Source of the DNA: Colocasia esculenta
Taxonomy: Eukaryota; Streptophyta; Magnoliopsida; Alismatales; Araceae
Direction of reading: 5' to 3'
Length of the DNA stretch: 64,000 bases
NCBI GenBank assembly: GCA_014218235.1
Contig: CM024758.1
Location: 99,733,698 to 99,797,697 of the forward strand
Shown: one piece after another, positions 22,720 to 34,633 of the stretch
How the letters are laid out: the number at the start of each line of letters is the position of its first letter
Position numbering within the stretch: position 1 is the first letter of the stretch
Program-made: the position numbers and the translations under genes
The notes under the pieces: generated by a model
Told to the model about the DNA's origin: nothing
Databases searched by the model: none
The model's input: only the letters and a program-made list of their open reading frames with translations

Positions 22720-23195
22720 ACTTCGACTTTTCTGAAGTCGGAGTCAAAGATAAGAGATGCATGATGAACATTGACTATATAGAAGTCACAGTGAGACATT
22801 GATCATAAACTTCGAGTTTTGGAAAGTCGGAGTGATAAGAGATCATCAATCGATGTCATACTTCAACTTCTGGGGAGTCGGATTGCAAACAAAATAGACT
22901 TTGACTTTTAAGGAGTTGGAGTAAGATACAAAAGACATCGACTTCTTAGGAGTCGGAGTGAGAGGACTTCGACTTTTCAGAAGTCGGAGTGAAGGATCAT
23001 TTGATAGCAAGTCATACTTTGACTTCTAACGAGTCGGAGTCTAGACAGACTTTGACTTTTAAGAAGTCGGAGTTCAGCTAGACTTCAACTTTTCAGGAGT
23101 CAGAGTCTTGTCAGACTTCGACTTTTCCGAAGTCGGAGTTCTACATATTGGTTCATCAAATGGTACAACACTTCGACTTTTCAAGATTCAGAGTC
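22720..23195. repeat. CTTCGACTTTT...AGTCGGAGT cluster in the solo Sirevirus U3
   Basis: About twelve near copies of a motif of the form CTTCGACTTTTCNGAAGTCGGAGT lie 30-50 bases apart. Each copy is an imperfect inverted repeat (CGACTT...AAGTCG), able to form a small hairpin. Confidence 0.9.
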
Positions 23196-24218
23196 TGAAG
23201 TCAGAGTTAGTATGGTACATAGTATATGCTGTGGACTTAGAGAAATTTTCGTAAGATAGTGTTGATAGATACTGTATCATATATGTCATATTCTTGTGGT
23301 ATATTCCAATAGATTTGTTTGTAGAAAGTCTTAAAAAGTTTTGTCATAGCAAAAACACAATGCTTAAAATGTTTAATAATATTTTAAGGAGATAGTTGCT
23401 CAACAACAAGGAAATACTCGACAAACAGGCAAGAGCAACTCGCTCGAAGGCAAACTTTCTGATTTAGAATGGAATGGGGTTCTTGTTCTGAACATGAAGA
23501 ACAATTGGACATTCATCAAGAGCTTATCATTAACCAGGGATGAGTCGTGATAGCTTAATGACCTACATGATGCATGTTGGGCTAAAAGAAAAGGAAATCA
23601 TCAAATCAAATGTAAAGAAAGGACAAAAATAGAAAATATATCAAGGATAATATTGCTAAACTAGACAAGAATGGGTCGAGAATCTTCATGCAACCGCTGC
23701 GCAAGACAGAGTCCATCATCCCAAACTCATCCAACTTAACGGCCTGTCCAGTGATTAACAATGTGCACCTAGATCATCACTGTTTTGATGAAGGGGAACT
23801 CGGATCCAGAGCACACTGAGAACCAGCCGGTCCTTGAAATGATATAATAAGTAGGCTAACTTATAGTAATGCAAGGATAGGGATAAAGAAGCCATACCTG
23901 CACTTACCTTTTGAAGATCCATTTTCTTGGTTTTTTATTTTTGATTTTTTGTGATTTTCCTAAAAAAACAGACAGATGACAAACAACTCAAGAGAAAATA
24001 TGTACAAACAAGGTATTAACACAAACAAAGCCTAGATAAATAGACACAAACACAAGAAGCCAAAGCATACAATATCGTAATGCCTCTAGAGGTCGCTGCT
24101 AGTTATAAGTGCCCTGCAAGCCAATTCATGTGAGTGATGGCACTTGTAATTATGTACAATCTCTTTTGGTAATATTATAATGGTATTTTCTCACTTTATA
24201 TTCTATGCGTATGTATAT

Positions 24219-25108
24219 TGTGATGTCCATGGGTCTGTACAATGGGAATTGGATCATGATGAGATCATGATAATGAGGCCGATCCTCTTTAAACACAGAT
24301 CCTAAATATTCCTAGTCATAGGTTACTCAAGAAGGACATTGAGATGACCGGAAAGACCGGTGTGCCATATACCTGTCCATGTGATGGAAGCAGCTGGTCT
24401 CATAGCTGCTTGTGTGGAGACACTAGGGATATGGTATAGGTGCTTATTGGAGAATGAGTTCATTGAATGATCCGTTCTCGGAATGCTGTATGATTAATGA
24501 TACCTGATTGTCAAATAGAGATTCCGTAGTCTCAGTTGTGTAACTGGTCCTTAGACTTGAGACATCAAAGATGTCTTGTTTGAGTACTCCATTCTTGGAT
24601 ATTGGATTTATAGGTCTAGATGTTCCAGGTCTCGTATAGCTAGTCATTGGGAATGGTGGCCAACCTTACGAAGGCAATTATATGTCAATAGAAGATCATC
24701 CACTCTCGGTATCGTGAGAGGAATATCCCATATTGTCTTACTCTGACAAATCCCTGGCCAGGGTCAATCGGATTTAGAGAGAAGGAGTTCTTCAGGAGAA
24801 TTCAATAAGAGTTTGACTTTAACAGATTCCATATAGGCCTGACAACACCATGCCTAATATACAGTTTTGGGATAATATATGGATGAGGGACTACAGGTAC
24901 ACGGTAACTGTGGGCAGATAGGTCCAATGGATTTGATCACTCGTATCGTCTGGGGATTATGGCATAGTGGCCTAGTATGTTCATAATCGATGAGTTGAGT
25001 AAATTTTTATGGAGATAATAATTCACTAAGTTAGAAGGAGTTCTGATGGGTGCAACTCACGGCCAGCTCGATATTCGGCCTAGAGGGTCACACACATAAG
25101 GTGGATAA
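24219..25108 (+). mobile_element. LTR-X, left part (putative LTR, forward)
   Basis: This is non-coding sequence that continues without loss on the other side of the family A solo LTR: ...GGTGGATAA at 25108 and GATAACGCG at 28003. It is judged an LTR because the continued part reaches a clear TATA box and transcript-like region at 28533-28970. I also remember similar text from monocot repeats, which I could not check. The left limit, near TGTGATGTCC, is a guess. No ORF of interest. Confidence 0.45.
25104..25108. other. Target-site duplication GATAA, left copy
   Basis: This is identical to 28003-28007. The pair brackets the family A solo LTR. Confidence 0.9.
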
Positions 25109-28002
25109 TGTCACGCCCCGATATTTAGCAGCGGAATAAATATCGGGGGACGTGAACGATACAAACTGGCGTATCACAGTTGAATAGTGCAGAGTCACAA
25201 TCGAATATAATAACACATTCAAGACTATAATATGGTCACCAAAAGTATACTTTATTCATTCCATTCAACTAGATACAACCTCACATAAGAAGAATCAACC
25301 AAAGGGTTCATCATTCAAATAAAACTTCCAGCAAAGTTTCACTATTACATAGACTACTCAAATTTCTATTTCTAAATTGTCATCTATTTCTAGGACGGGT
25401 GCTCGTCACTCTTGCCCAGTCCCATATGACTCCACTGGTTCTTCATCACTACCTGAAAAAGGGCAGGATGATAGGGGTGAGCGAACTAGCTCAGTAGGAT
25501 TTGCATCTCAAAAACGTGTGGGCACTAATATACATGATTAACATTTTAAATAGGCAGATATGCTTATGAATATGCTGACAATGCATGCTTTTCTAACAAG
25601 TTGAATAACATAGTAGAACAGATATCATATCAGATCAATTGTCGAGTTCCATATACAATGGACGGATAATTCAAGAATAAAATCATGTCAGAAGAGATTG
25701 GCCATATTCAAGCAGAGCTCATGTGTTCACAAGAACAAACTTATCATATCATGTCAAGTCAAACTTATCAAGTCAATAGGAGGCACATTTTCACAATTTG
25801 CATGTCAGTTGTGCTATGCCAAGCACCAAGAGTCCATACTCCCGCGGTTAACAAGTACGTTGGGGCACTCCTCCCCAGGACCGGACAGGGCCCCTATTGC
25901 ACAGGCATTGGATCAAGTTTTTTTTGGACCGGAGTCCCACATTGTGCCGAACAAACATATTCATATTATGGCCACAGAGTTTCAATGACAAGCTCATAGT
26001 AAAAAGAACATGATCATTCATAGAGTCAAGGAATGACAAACAGCTCAAAAGAACAAGGCAAGATAACGACGCATCTTATGTTCGTAGTTCATTAATGTCT
26101 TAACAAGATGATGTTTCTAAAGACAGATCGTATGTAGAGCAAGCGCTTTCCTAACATGTATGCATATGACAAGTAATTAATTGAACATCGGAAAACATGT
26201 AACCATGAGACTCATATGCCAATCATAACATTAACACCACTAACATGTCCATACTAACATGTATTCATCCCTACATTCACATCATATTCTTATCTTATCA
26301 ATTGACAATAAGCAAGATCACAAGATAATCCAATGAACATAAGGTCAATCACAATTACACATTAGAATCATATTCATATCATTATTATTTTTCAATGGGT
26401 TGATTTATTTTAGGTCCATGCATACTATATAACATCATGCACAAGCTAGTAGACATCATGAGATGATTAGACCTAAATCATGTAAATTTCTTGTAAGGTA
26501 GTGTCGACACTAGATCAAGAGGTGTCGACACAATGCTTCAAACACAAGACAAAATATTGCAAAACTGGCCAAGTAGTGTCGACACTAGTCCAGGTAGTGT
26601 CGACACAGTGCCTCAATTACAAGGCAAAAAGGTCAAGTAGTGTCGACACTAGTCCAGGTAGTGTCGACATAGGGCTTCAAATGCAAGGCAAAACAGTCAA
26701 GTAGTGTCGACACAGTCGAGGTAGTGTCGACACTAGAGACAGCTCCCAGAACACCTTCTGGCCAAGCTGGGATAGTGTGTCGACACTAGTTCAAGTAGTG
26801 TCGACACTAGAGACCTTCCCAGAACACCTACTGGGCTGTTTGGGACAGTGTGTCGACACTAGTTCAAGTAGTGTCGACACTAGAGCCCTTCCAGAACAAA
26901 ACTTATAAGTCATGTGGAATCCAAAAACACCTCTCATGCAGCGATTCACTTCCAACTCTTATAACTCTCTAAATATTGACATTTGGACAACATGTTCAAC
27001 ATGAAAGATGAAGAGGACAACTAGTAGAAGAATTTTTATGTTGAGGTTTTGATCAAATCGGTCTTGAATCCCGAGAAAACATGTGAAGAACAAAAATCAA
27101 GTGAAACCCGAAATCACAGTATCAAGCAGAGACTCTCTTATCATGCTCCTAACTCTCTAACTAAAACCCTTTAGACAAAACGTCCAACATAGAAGATGAT
27201 CGTGACTTCGAATAGAAGAACTTTCATGAAGAACATTTAGTCAAATTCGGTCTTGAATCGTGTGCACAATAAAACGAACGGGAAAAGCCCTAACTCTGCA
27301 AGACTTCGGGAAAATCACCAATACACAATGAATACTCCATGAAAATTGAGCAAATCAAGTGCAAATGAACATAGACTCGATGCTCTACATGATGGTATAG
27401 GTTTTCTTTAATCTTGGCCGAGAACACCTACCTTTATGAAGATCTAAAATCAGTTGATGTTCTGGATGCAACAGAAGATGCAGGGGATGAAGCTCCGGGT
27501 TCCCAGCCTTTCTCCTGCTCCCCAGAAGTTCTAGCCTGCCTCCAAACGACTCCAACTCGTTGTTAAACCTTCCCCAATAGTTTAGGGATGAGTTCTTATA
27601 GTTTTAGGATGTTGTTAAGAGTCCTAACGATACTAGGAAAGGGGCTACGAGCTCTGTTTCCTAGTTTCCAAGAAATCTGGGATTCCCTTACCCAAAAGAG
27701 GTAGCAAGGGTTTAGGAAACCACCAATTGGGATTGAGTTCGGTTTTGGCTTACCTTACATGACTACTCATCCATAATTTAACCCTAAATTACCCTCACTA
27801 ATTACTACATAATTACATACACAAATTTCTGGGCAACTTCCTGTCCTAGTTTATTCATATCCTTGGGCCAAATATGCTATAATGGCCCAATCTTGTTAAT
27901 AGGTCATTAGCACATGGTATTGGAAGTCTCTCCAATACGTTTATTTAATTTATCCCACTATATTTCTAAAATTTTAAATTGCTAAATTTCCGGGGTGTTA
28001 CA
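25109..28002 (-). mobile_element. Solo Gypsy LTR, family A, with target duplication GATAA
   Basis: The unit of 2894 bases starts TGTCACGCCCCG and ends TTTCCGGGGTGTTACA, giving imperfect terminal inverted repeats TGTCACGCCCCG / TGTAACACCCCG. GATAA flanks both sides. Reverse-complemented, it matches 1-1795 (GTGTCGACAC cluster, AACCCATTGAAAAAT and the closing CCGCTGC...CGGG-CGTGACA). A possible TATA box on the reverse strand (ACTATAAGAAC) is near 27593-27603. The open frames inside (for instance 25685-25999) have no protein motif. Confidence 0.93.
26497..26895. repeat. Cluster of GTGTCGACAC in the family A solo LTR
   Basis: About twelve copies of GTGTCGACAC lie in 400 bases, often paired as TAGTGTCGACACTAG...AGTAGTGTCGACAC. 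Larger units of about 60-70 bases are repeated two to three times (phrases with CCCAGAACACCT and TCAAGTAG). Confidence 0.92.
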
Positions 28003-28139
28003 GATAACGCGATGAATAGAGGATTGGATAAAAGTTATCCAATAAGCCTTATTTAACCCATTATGGACCTATTGGGCAAGACCTAATAAGCCTTGACAAG
28101 GATCCATTAAGGGAGCATACTAGGATCATGCCACCTCAC

Positions 28140-28530
28140 CCCTTCTAGAAGGAGGACACCTCATCATCATTAGTCATCATGACATGACGAGGTGTCCTTG
28201 TGAGGTGTCTCTTGTCATGATTACATGACGAGGTGTCATCATGACATGACGAGGTGTCTCTATGAGGTGTCCCTTGTCATGATTACATGACGAGTGTCCC
28301 TCTTATCATCATGACATGACGAGGTGTCCCTGTGAGGTGTCTCTTGTCATGATTACATGATGAGGTGTCCCTGCGAGGTGCCCCTCTTGTCATCATGACA
28401 TGACAAGGTGTCTCTGTGAGGTGTCCCTTGTCATGATTACATGACAAAGTGTCCTTACGAGGTGTCCCTCTTGTCATCATGACAGGACGAGGTGTCCCTT
28501 GTCATCATGATATGATGAGGTGTCCTTTAG
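28140..28530. repeat. CATGACGAGGTGTC array just upstream of the LTR-X TATA box
   Basis: There are about fourteen copies of GACGAGGTGTC or GTGAGGTGTC joined by CATGATTACATGA or CATCATGACATGA, with a higher-order unit of about 60-65 bases. The open frame on the reverse strand here is a by-product of the repeat. Confidence 0.9.
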
Positions 28531-28532
28531 GC

Positions 28533-28543
28533 TCTCTATAAAT
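28533..28543 (+). promoter_or_regulatory. Putative TATA box of LTR-X
   Basis: CTCTATAAATG directly follows the array and is followed by a region free of further TATA-like motifs. It supports + strand sense. Confidence 0.6.
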
Positions 28544-28654
28544 GTAGCAAGCTGACAACTCAGTGTCCACAGAAAAATGAGAAATAGTCTAGTTATATAT
28601 TTCAGTATAAGGTGGAATTCTGAGAATTAAACTAGCGGCAATCAAGATGAAAAA

Positions 28655-28970
28655 CTAAATTAGCAATATTTCGGCATAGAGAGGGATCTTGAGAAATCAG
28701 ATGGACAACATTCCGGCGTAGAGAGGGATCTTGAGAAATCAAACAGATAGCATTCCAGTGTAGAGAGGGATCTTGAGAAATTAAATGGACGACATTCCGG
28801 CGAGGATGAGAATCTCGAGAAAACAAACCGACAGAGTTTCGATATAAAGAAGGGTTTCGAGAAAACATACCGGTAAAGTCCCGTCATAGAGAAGGGTTTT
28901 GAATGAACAAACCAACATAGAGAGGGATTTCGAGAAGACGAATCGGCAGTATTTCGACGTCGTGAGAGAT
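28655..28970. repeat. GAGAGGGATCTTGAGAAA repeat downstream of the LTR-X TATA box
   Basis: Eight to nine degenerate copies of a unit of about 37 bases (core GAGGGATCTTGAGAAA plus ACATTCCGGCG) decay towards the right (GAAGGGTTTCGAGAAAAC). Confidence 0.88.
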
Positions 28971-31900
28971 TCCGTGTAACGACCCTCCTCATACCGGTAC
29001 GATTATACCAATCCCCATCGGTATAAAGAGCGTCGTCACAATAGGATAGTAACACAACACTAAACGATAAGGTTGATATGTCCATGAATATTAACAGAGT
29101 ACAGCGGAATTTAAAGAAGTAATAAACTTCATTCCATCATCACTACACATTTCACAGTCTATATAGTGAAAGAAAATGCTAGAGTCCACATTATTACAAC
29201 TTGAAAAGAACTGCATTATCCATATGAATAACATTATTCAACTATGAAATAAAGCAACTACAAAAGATAATCTCCACAAGTAACTACTCCTTGAATGCGG
29301 TGTCAATCTTCACTATCTTCTCCTCAGCTACGGGATAACCTGTCACACCTAAGCAAGTTTGAGTCTTACAAGACTCAGCAAGTAATCTAAAACATCAAAC
29401 TTATACATATCACGTATGCACTAAGCTACCAATAACAAGAAAACACATGCTATCATTCTAACCACAATAATTCACATGGCACATGCTTCTTATGGTCAAC
29501 AACACATAACTCACCAAAACATATATCTAATTAACACATATTCATATTAATCATAATAGATAACATACACCTACACAAGTTCTCTACACATGATATATCT
29601 CATGATATATGGTTCAAATCTTTATCATATCATTGCACAATCTTTACCAATTTAAAACATAAGGTTATATACAAGATAATAAACACTCGTAGCATGGTAT
29701 CTAACCAATTTCTCATGCAATTATATCATTTTATCACACATTTGACTTGTTGTTTTAATGTAAAATTTATCATACTCTCTTGACACTTGCACATGCTTTT
29801 TAATAAACTACATAACATGATACTATACATTCTATCATAATTAAGCATAATCAAATTAATACATACATGACATGAACATATGCACTCTTAAACACCTATC
29901 ATGTAACATGATTTATTAATCTAAACATTATCCATATTATGGAACAACTCTGCCACTAGAACATGGAATTAAGCATAAAGTAGATAGCAACCTAACATGA
30001 TAACTGTTCATATTTCACATGCACTTTGTCATTCATTTACACATTTCATTTGCTGTTTTAATACGAATAAATTACAATGATATCACCTTTATTAAATTGA
30101 AGATCTAAAACACATTTAATTCGGTTGACAGTTATATACAATTTAAGCATGAAACTATATACTAAATGAGTAGTAATTCTATCATGGAACTTAAATATTA
30201 TTTCATACATTTATCACATTTATAAACATACTTACCTTGCTGTTTTGACTGAATTAAATATCATTACGTGGATTTAAACTTTTCACATACCATCTTATTC
30301 ATTTGACAATTCTACATGCTCATTTTTCCACATTGCATTCCTTTACATGTTTGCATGCACATATTCATACACACTACCATATGGAGATTTTTAAACTATA
30401 TCACATAATATTAAACATGGTATTAAACATGACAATACAATTATGATGGTAACACATGAATAACATAAATATATATATGCATTATTACATTGATTTTCTC
30501 ATGCAATTGTACTCTTATTATCATTTACTCTCCCTTACATATCAATTTACACTCCTTCCATTTCATTTACTCTTGCACTCACATTTATCACATATCACAA
30601 CAATTGCACTTACCACGTGCCACATTCATTATCACTTTGTACTTTATTCACATTTAATCTCTTAAGTTGCCGTGACACATAGTCATAACTACCAAGTAGA
30701 GGAAAAACACTCACTTTAGAACTTAGTGCTTATCACATAGCACTTATCACTTCACTTGCACATATTTGTCACCTGGGCAAGCTAGTGACAAATCTTGGAT
30801 ACTGCGTAGATCGCGAGAAGCCCTCTCCACCCTAACCAGTACTGGTACTTGTCCACCTCCAGGATGTCATCCTAATACCCTTAAGATTTAATACACGACG
30901 TTGAGCCTTCCATAGGGACTTTTCCATGGTATAGCTCTCAGACCCCTATGGTAGCAGTGTCAATCTCGGCCCAATTTTACGTTATCCACATTATCATTCT
31001 TATTACATTTTTCTCATGCTCATACACATACTTTCATCCCATTTTACATTCACTTTGCATAATTTTCACATTTCCATTTACAGAAATTCACCTTACTGTT
31101 TAACAGTGATAAACAACTTAAAATAAGACATTAACATGCCACTGACTTTTGATTTATACATAATTAACTCTAACATGCTCAACATGGCCATTTTCACATT
31201 TAAAACCATAACAGTACCTACTGTCCTCCAAATATCATGAAATTTTTATCACAGCTTCAAGACAGTAAACATATCACATTCACAATTTTACAGATTTTTC
31301 TGATTAGGAAATATATTTATAACAACTAAAACTAAAAATATGTGTATATATCACAAATTTTTCTTAATTAGAAATTTCAATAAAACAGTCAAATCTAACA
31401 GTGCCAATGCGTAAAGACATTCATCACATGATTATAGAAAATTCATGAAACCCTAACTCACTACTGGCCTATTTTTACAGATTTAATAGAGTCGTAATAT
31501 GCTCGCAGTTCAATTGTCAGAATTTAATAAATAACACAAAACATGCAAATTCAATAAAACCTCATGACATGACCTACTGATCATCTTTGACGACACATAA
31601 AATTTACAGCATGTACTCATACCAGGAAATCACATAAACAGCTTAAGAAGATCAAACAACAATTTCTTAAAACCCTGACGAACTTGACTACACAGTGGTG
31701 GCCGCCTACTGGGTCAACTACAGCATCCCTTGCCGCCAACGCATGAACTTGACTATACAGGATGTTGCCGCCAACCTCCAGACAGTAGACCATGTAGACA
31801 GCCCTCACATGCAAGGGGAAATTGGAGGGTCCAGGACACGAGGAAAAATCCGAAAAAATGCTGGGACCTAAGGGGACATGTATAGGATTGATGTACATAG

Positions 31901-32188
31901 GTTACTTGCCTCCAATAAAATCCGAGAAGATCAAATCTTGCTGTTGAAGCCCTCCTCGGCCTTGCCAAGAAGGTACTCAGAAACTCCTTAGATCCGGTTC
32001 TTCAGTCGTTGTGGGATGATCCTCGCAGTTGGGGATGCCACCTTGATGGTTGGACTACACTCCAGTCGTTGTAGATCTCCAAGAAATTCCTCCAGTCGCC
32101 GGAACGAAGCCTTGGAAGTTCATATTTTCTCACAGGGAGTTCTAGGGTTTCCCCAACACCTAAAAGACTTGGTGCGGCCAGAAGATGT

Positions 32189-32200
32189 GTTTTTATAGAG
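32189..32200 (-). promoter_or_regulatory. Putative TATA box of LTR-B
   Basis: The reverse strand reads CTCTATAAAAACA. This agrees with the reverse sense deduced from the polypurine tract at 62646 onwards and would make the R-U5 part about 3.2 kb long. Confidence 0.5.
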
Positions 32201-32317
32201 TTGGATGGGTTGCGTACACTTTAGGGTAGGTTCCCTACGACTTAGGATGGGTTTCCTAAACTGGAACCGGCCATAACGCAGGCGTTACCAAATCTGAAAC
32301 CGTTACGCAGGAAGGAT

Positions 32318-32412
32318 ATTGATGTCCACATCAGTTGTAGTCAACATGGAATTGACGTCCACATCGGTTGTAGTCAACATGAAATTGACGTCCACATCGG
32401 TTGTAGTCAACA
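32318..32412. repeat. Triple repeat GTCCACATCGGTTGTAGTCAA in LTR-B
   Basis: Three tandem copies of a unit of about 31 bases (TTGACGTCCACATC + GGTTGTAGTCAACA) lie here. GCCGCCAAC words follow nearby (32441) and also occur at 31690-31780. The same vocabulary occurs in Tat-1 non-coding DNA. Confidence 0.85.
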
Positions 32413-32629
32413 CAGGCAAGAAGTCAATGGCACAGTGGTGGCCGCCAACTGTGCCAGACAGCCCGAACACAAACTTGCATCCAATTAAACATACATTTAT
32501 GCTCCAACAATGTAGTATGTGCGGAAATAAATATATATACATTCACTATATAAACTACATGCATTACATATTATTTATTTAAATATATCTTGTACTAATA
32601 TCAATTAAAGATAATATGCACAAATAACA

Positions 32630-32770
32630 TACATATATACATACATACATACACATTACATAATTACATGCATCATGCTTGAATATATAAATGTAACATG
32701 CACATCCTTAGTTAGATACTACATGCACACCTAAACACACAGAAATAAACTTATATATATATATATCCAT
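32630..32770. repeat. ATAC/TA microsatellites
   Basis: ATACATAC runs near 32630-32650 and a TA run near 32752-32766 lie within the AT-rich part of LTR-B. Confidence 0.8.
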
Positions 32771-33371
32771 AGGATGTATAGCAATAATCTTCCTATTATA
32801 TGCACCACATTTATTAAATTCAATATATGTAGGATTTAAATAAACTTTTTGATGTACATTATTAGCTAAGCACTTATATCCACAGAAGATAATATTTATA
32901 TATATATACATACATATACACGTGAGGAATTATAATTATACATGCACAAGGTTAAACATATACATCTATATGTGTACAAAGCATAATTACATACAACATG
33001 CATGGATTTACATAATTATAGCATGCTTATAATATTTTGATATATTACATATGCGTCGTATTATTTAAGTACTATATACACTATAAACAATTTAACCTGC
33101 CTAGGTTAGACAATATCATTTGCACAAGATAAACATATACATATTTACATTTATTCTTCATAGTTACATAAGATATGCATGGAATATATAAATACTATAT
33201 GCATGTACATATAAATACAATATGCATCTCAACCATTAGATAATACATGCACATTTAAATATAATACATGTACAGAAGTAGACTCACATATGCTTACAAG
33301 ATGCATGGTAGTACTTCATACTATATGCGCAACATTGCTTAAATACATGTATAGTATTTAAATAAGTACAT

Positions 33372-34619
33372 TGTCGATGCTCTGTTCACTGTGCCCCGGT
33401 GACTGTGGATCCTCCGGAGGCTTCATGAACGTCGCCGCCCCCTCGTTGGCGTTGAAGGCGAGCTATTTGACTTTGTTGACTCCTCGTTGACCAAAAGGAA
33501 AAACAAAGAAAATAGCAAAAGAACAAGAGAGTTTGTGATCGCCAGGGCCTTACCTGTGCCCATGGAGTGTTATGATCACGCCGGTGACGTGCCTCGCGCA
33601 GCGGACAGTGGTGGGACTTCAACTTCTCCCTCTTCGGCCGGCCAAAGAAAGAGAGCTCCACAGTCTTGTCCAAGTATTCCTGCCACAAGAGAAAGACTCT
33701 ATTAGACTCTAAGAAGTGTAGTGAACGTCCAAAACGAAGAGAAAAGGCCCAAAAGGAGAGTCCTGTACCGGTTACGGGCTTGAGAAGAGGGGTGGCCAAG
33801 TGCTATGACCACCCTTCTTCCCTCCATTTTTGGTTGGGAAACCCCTTTCTAGGTGTGTAGGATGGTGCACTACGTGCCTAGGGTGTGTGTGAGTGTGTAA
33901 ATGGCATGCAAAACTAAAGGAAAGAGAGAAGGGAAAGAGAGAAGGAGGAGGGAGATGATCCTCGTTGCTGTGGTTGATGGCGCCTTAGTGGACTCCTCCA
34001 GCACTTGATGAAGCCTTCTGGACGTTCAAAGAGTTGAGAGGGAGAGAGGAGGCAAGGGTTGGAAATTTTTAGTGGATTTTCTCTCTTTTCTCACCAAGTA
34101 ACATAGCATGGACGTCCAGTCTCTCCCCCCTCACTTAGAAGGCCAAGGGGGGACATAAATAGGCAGTGGGGTCGGAGCTTCAGAGCCTTGGATGCTCAAG
34201 TGTGAAGAAACACACTTGCACACTTGGCAATCCATGTGTTTATGTGCCAACCAATGAGGAGAAGCCAAGTAGGATTTTTACTGGGTCAATGGGGTGCCAA
34301 GGTGGCCCATATACTAGTTGTGAATGGCTATATGCATTGCATGGCCGAGAGAATGGCGCTAGTGGGCTGGAATCTCGGGTAGTTGCGCAGACCAGGTAAA
34401 ACCAGGTTGACGTCAAACGATGATGCCGCCAACCCCATGCAGGCATCAACATAGGTGGACGCCAACTAGAGTCGGCGTCCAGGGGGATTGCCGCCAACAT
34501 GCAGTTAGCGGCAGTCGATGCTGCCGTCTACATGGGATCCGAGGCAAGTCAACAAATGGTAAAACGAGCCTTATTGGGCCATGAAACCACATGGGGATGG
34601 ACCAAATCTCGCGTCTACA
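33372..34619 (-). mobile_element. Tat-1 3' LTR (uninterrupted)
   Basis: This LTR of 1248 bases is the uninterrupted twin of 49745-50559 plus 62050-62468. It contains the undisturbed target sequence GCTCA (34191-34195) at which Copia-F entered the other copy, so it serves as an empty-site reference. Differences from the twin are mostly transitions plus a few short indels. Confidence 0.95.
34153..34163 (-). promoter_or_regulatory. Putative TATA box, Tat-1 3' LTR
   Basis: The reverse strand reads CTATTTATGTCC. The twin at 50513-50523 is identical. Copia-F entered about 40 bases upstream of that twin box. Confidence 0.5.
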
Positions 34620-34633
34620 AATGCCCCTCCGAG
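34620..34633 (-). promoter_or_regulatory. Tat-1 polypurine tract
   Basis: The reverse strand reads CTCGGAGGGGCATT directly before the LTR start TGTAGACGCG. Confidence 0.65.

Larger units (their letters stand above)
21223..23405 (-). mobile_element. Solo Sirevirus LTR with target duplication ACAAG
   Basis: This LTR of 2183 bases runs from TGTTGGATCG to ...GTTGCTCAACA. It is flanked by ACAAG at 21218-21222 and 23406-23410. Reverse-complemented, it has the same layout as the Copia-F LTR: start TGTTGAGCAAC, then TTTTGCTATGACAAA, a TCGACTT cluster, a TATA box, the phrases ACTTGCTCC and TTATCCTGGTTCGGCCCTT, a C-tract and CGATCCAACA. It is clearly related to but diverged from Copia-F. No internal part remains, as expected after LTR-LTR recombination. 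Confidence 0.93.
20831..24218 (-). mobile_element. Tat-3 internal 3' region, split by a solo Sirevirus LTR
   Basis: The two pieces 20831-21222 and 23411 to about 24218 are non-coding. They resemble the Tat-1 region 34634-35480 in a few phrases, for example GGGGAACTC near 23797 and 35428, and a T-rich stretch near 23930 and 35280. No pol or antisense gene remains. Where Tat-3 gives way to LTR-X is not sharp, so the right limit is approximate. Confidence 0.45.
28003..28974 (+). mobile_element. LTR-X, right part with promoter
   Basis: This continues LTR-X after the solo LTR. From left to right it has AT-rich U3, a tandem array (28140-28530), a TATA box, and a transcribed-looking region with a second repeat (28655-28970). 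It is cut at 28975 by LTR-B. The five bases before that LTR are TTCCG, whose partner would be right of the window. Confidence 0.5.
28975..33371 (-). mobile_element. LTR-B, main part: very long Gypsy LTR interrupted by Tat-1
   Basis: It starts TGTAACGACCCTC and shares its first part with 62927 onwards (TACCGGTACG, then ATTATACCAA and later GAGTCTTA-AGACTCAGCAAG). It is interrupted at 33371 by Tat-1 and, after the duplication TACAT, resumes at 62474-62645, ending GGGGTTTCACA. There the next bases read, on the reverse strand, as a polypurine tract before TGTGAAACCCCG, so this is a 3' LTR in reverse sense. The total is about 4.57 kb, unusually long. It is AT-rich and non-coding. ORFs at 30456-30665 and 31617-32198 show no motif. 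Confidence 0.7.

Noticed and set aside
22520..22799. Tyr/Phe-rich reverse ORFs
   Set aside because: These are AT-rich LTR sequence with no motif, inside a solo Sirevirus LTR bounded by duplications.
28140..28530. CRISPR-like or satellite locus at the GACGAGGTGTC array
   Set aside because: The degenerate tandem is tied to a TATA box inside an LTR-like unit, and spacers are not unique.
28632..29085. Reverse-strand ORFs of 78 and 141 codons
   Set aside because: They are translations of the GAGGGATCTTGAGAAA tandem repeat and run past the LTR-B border at 28975.
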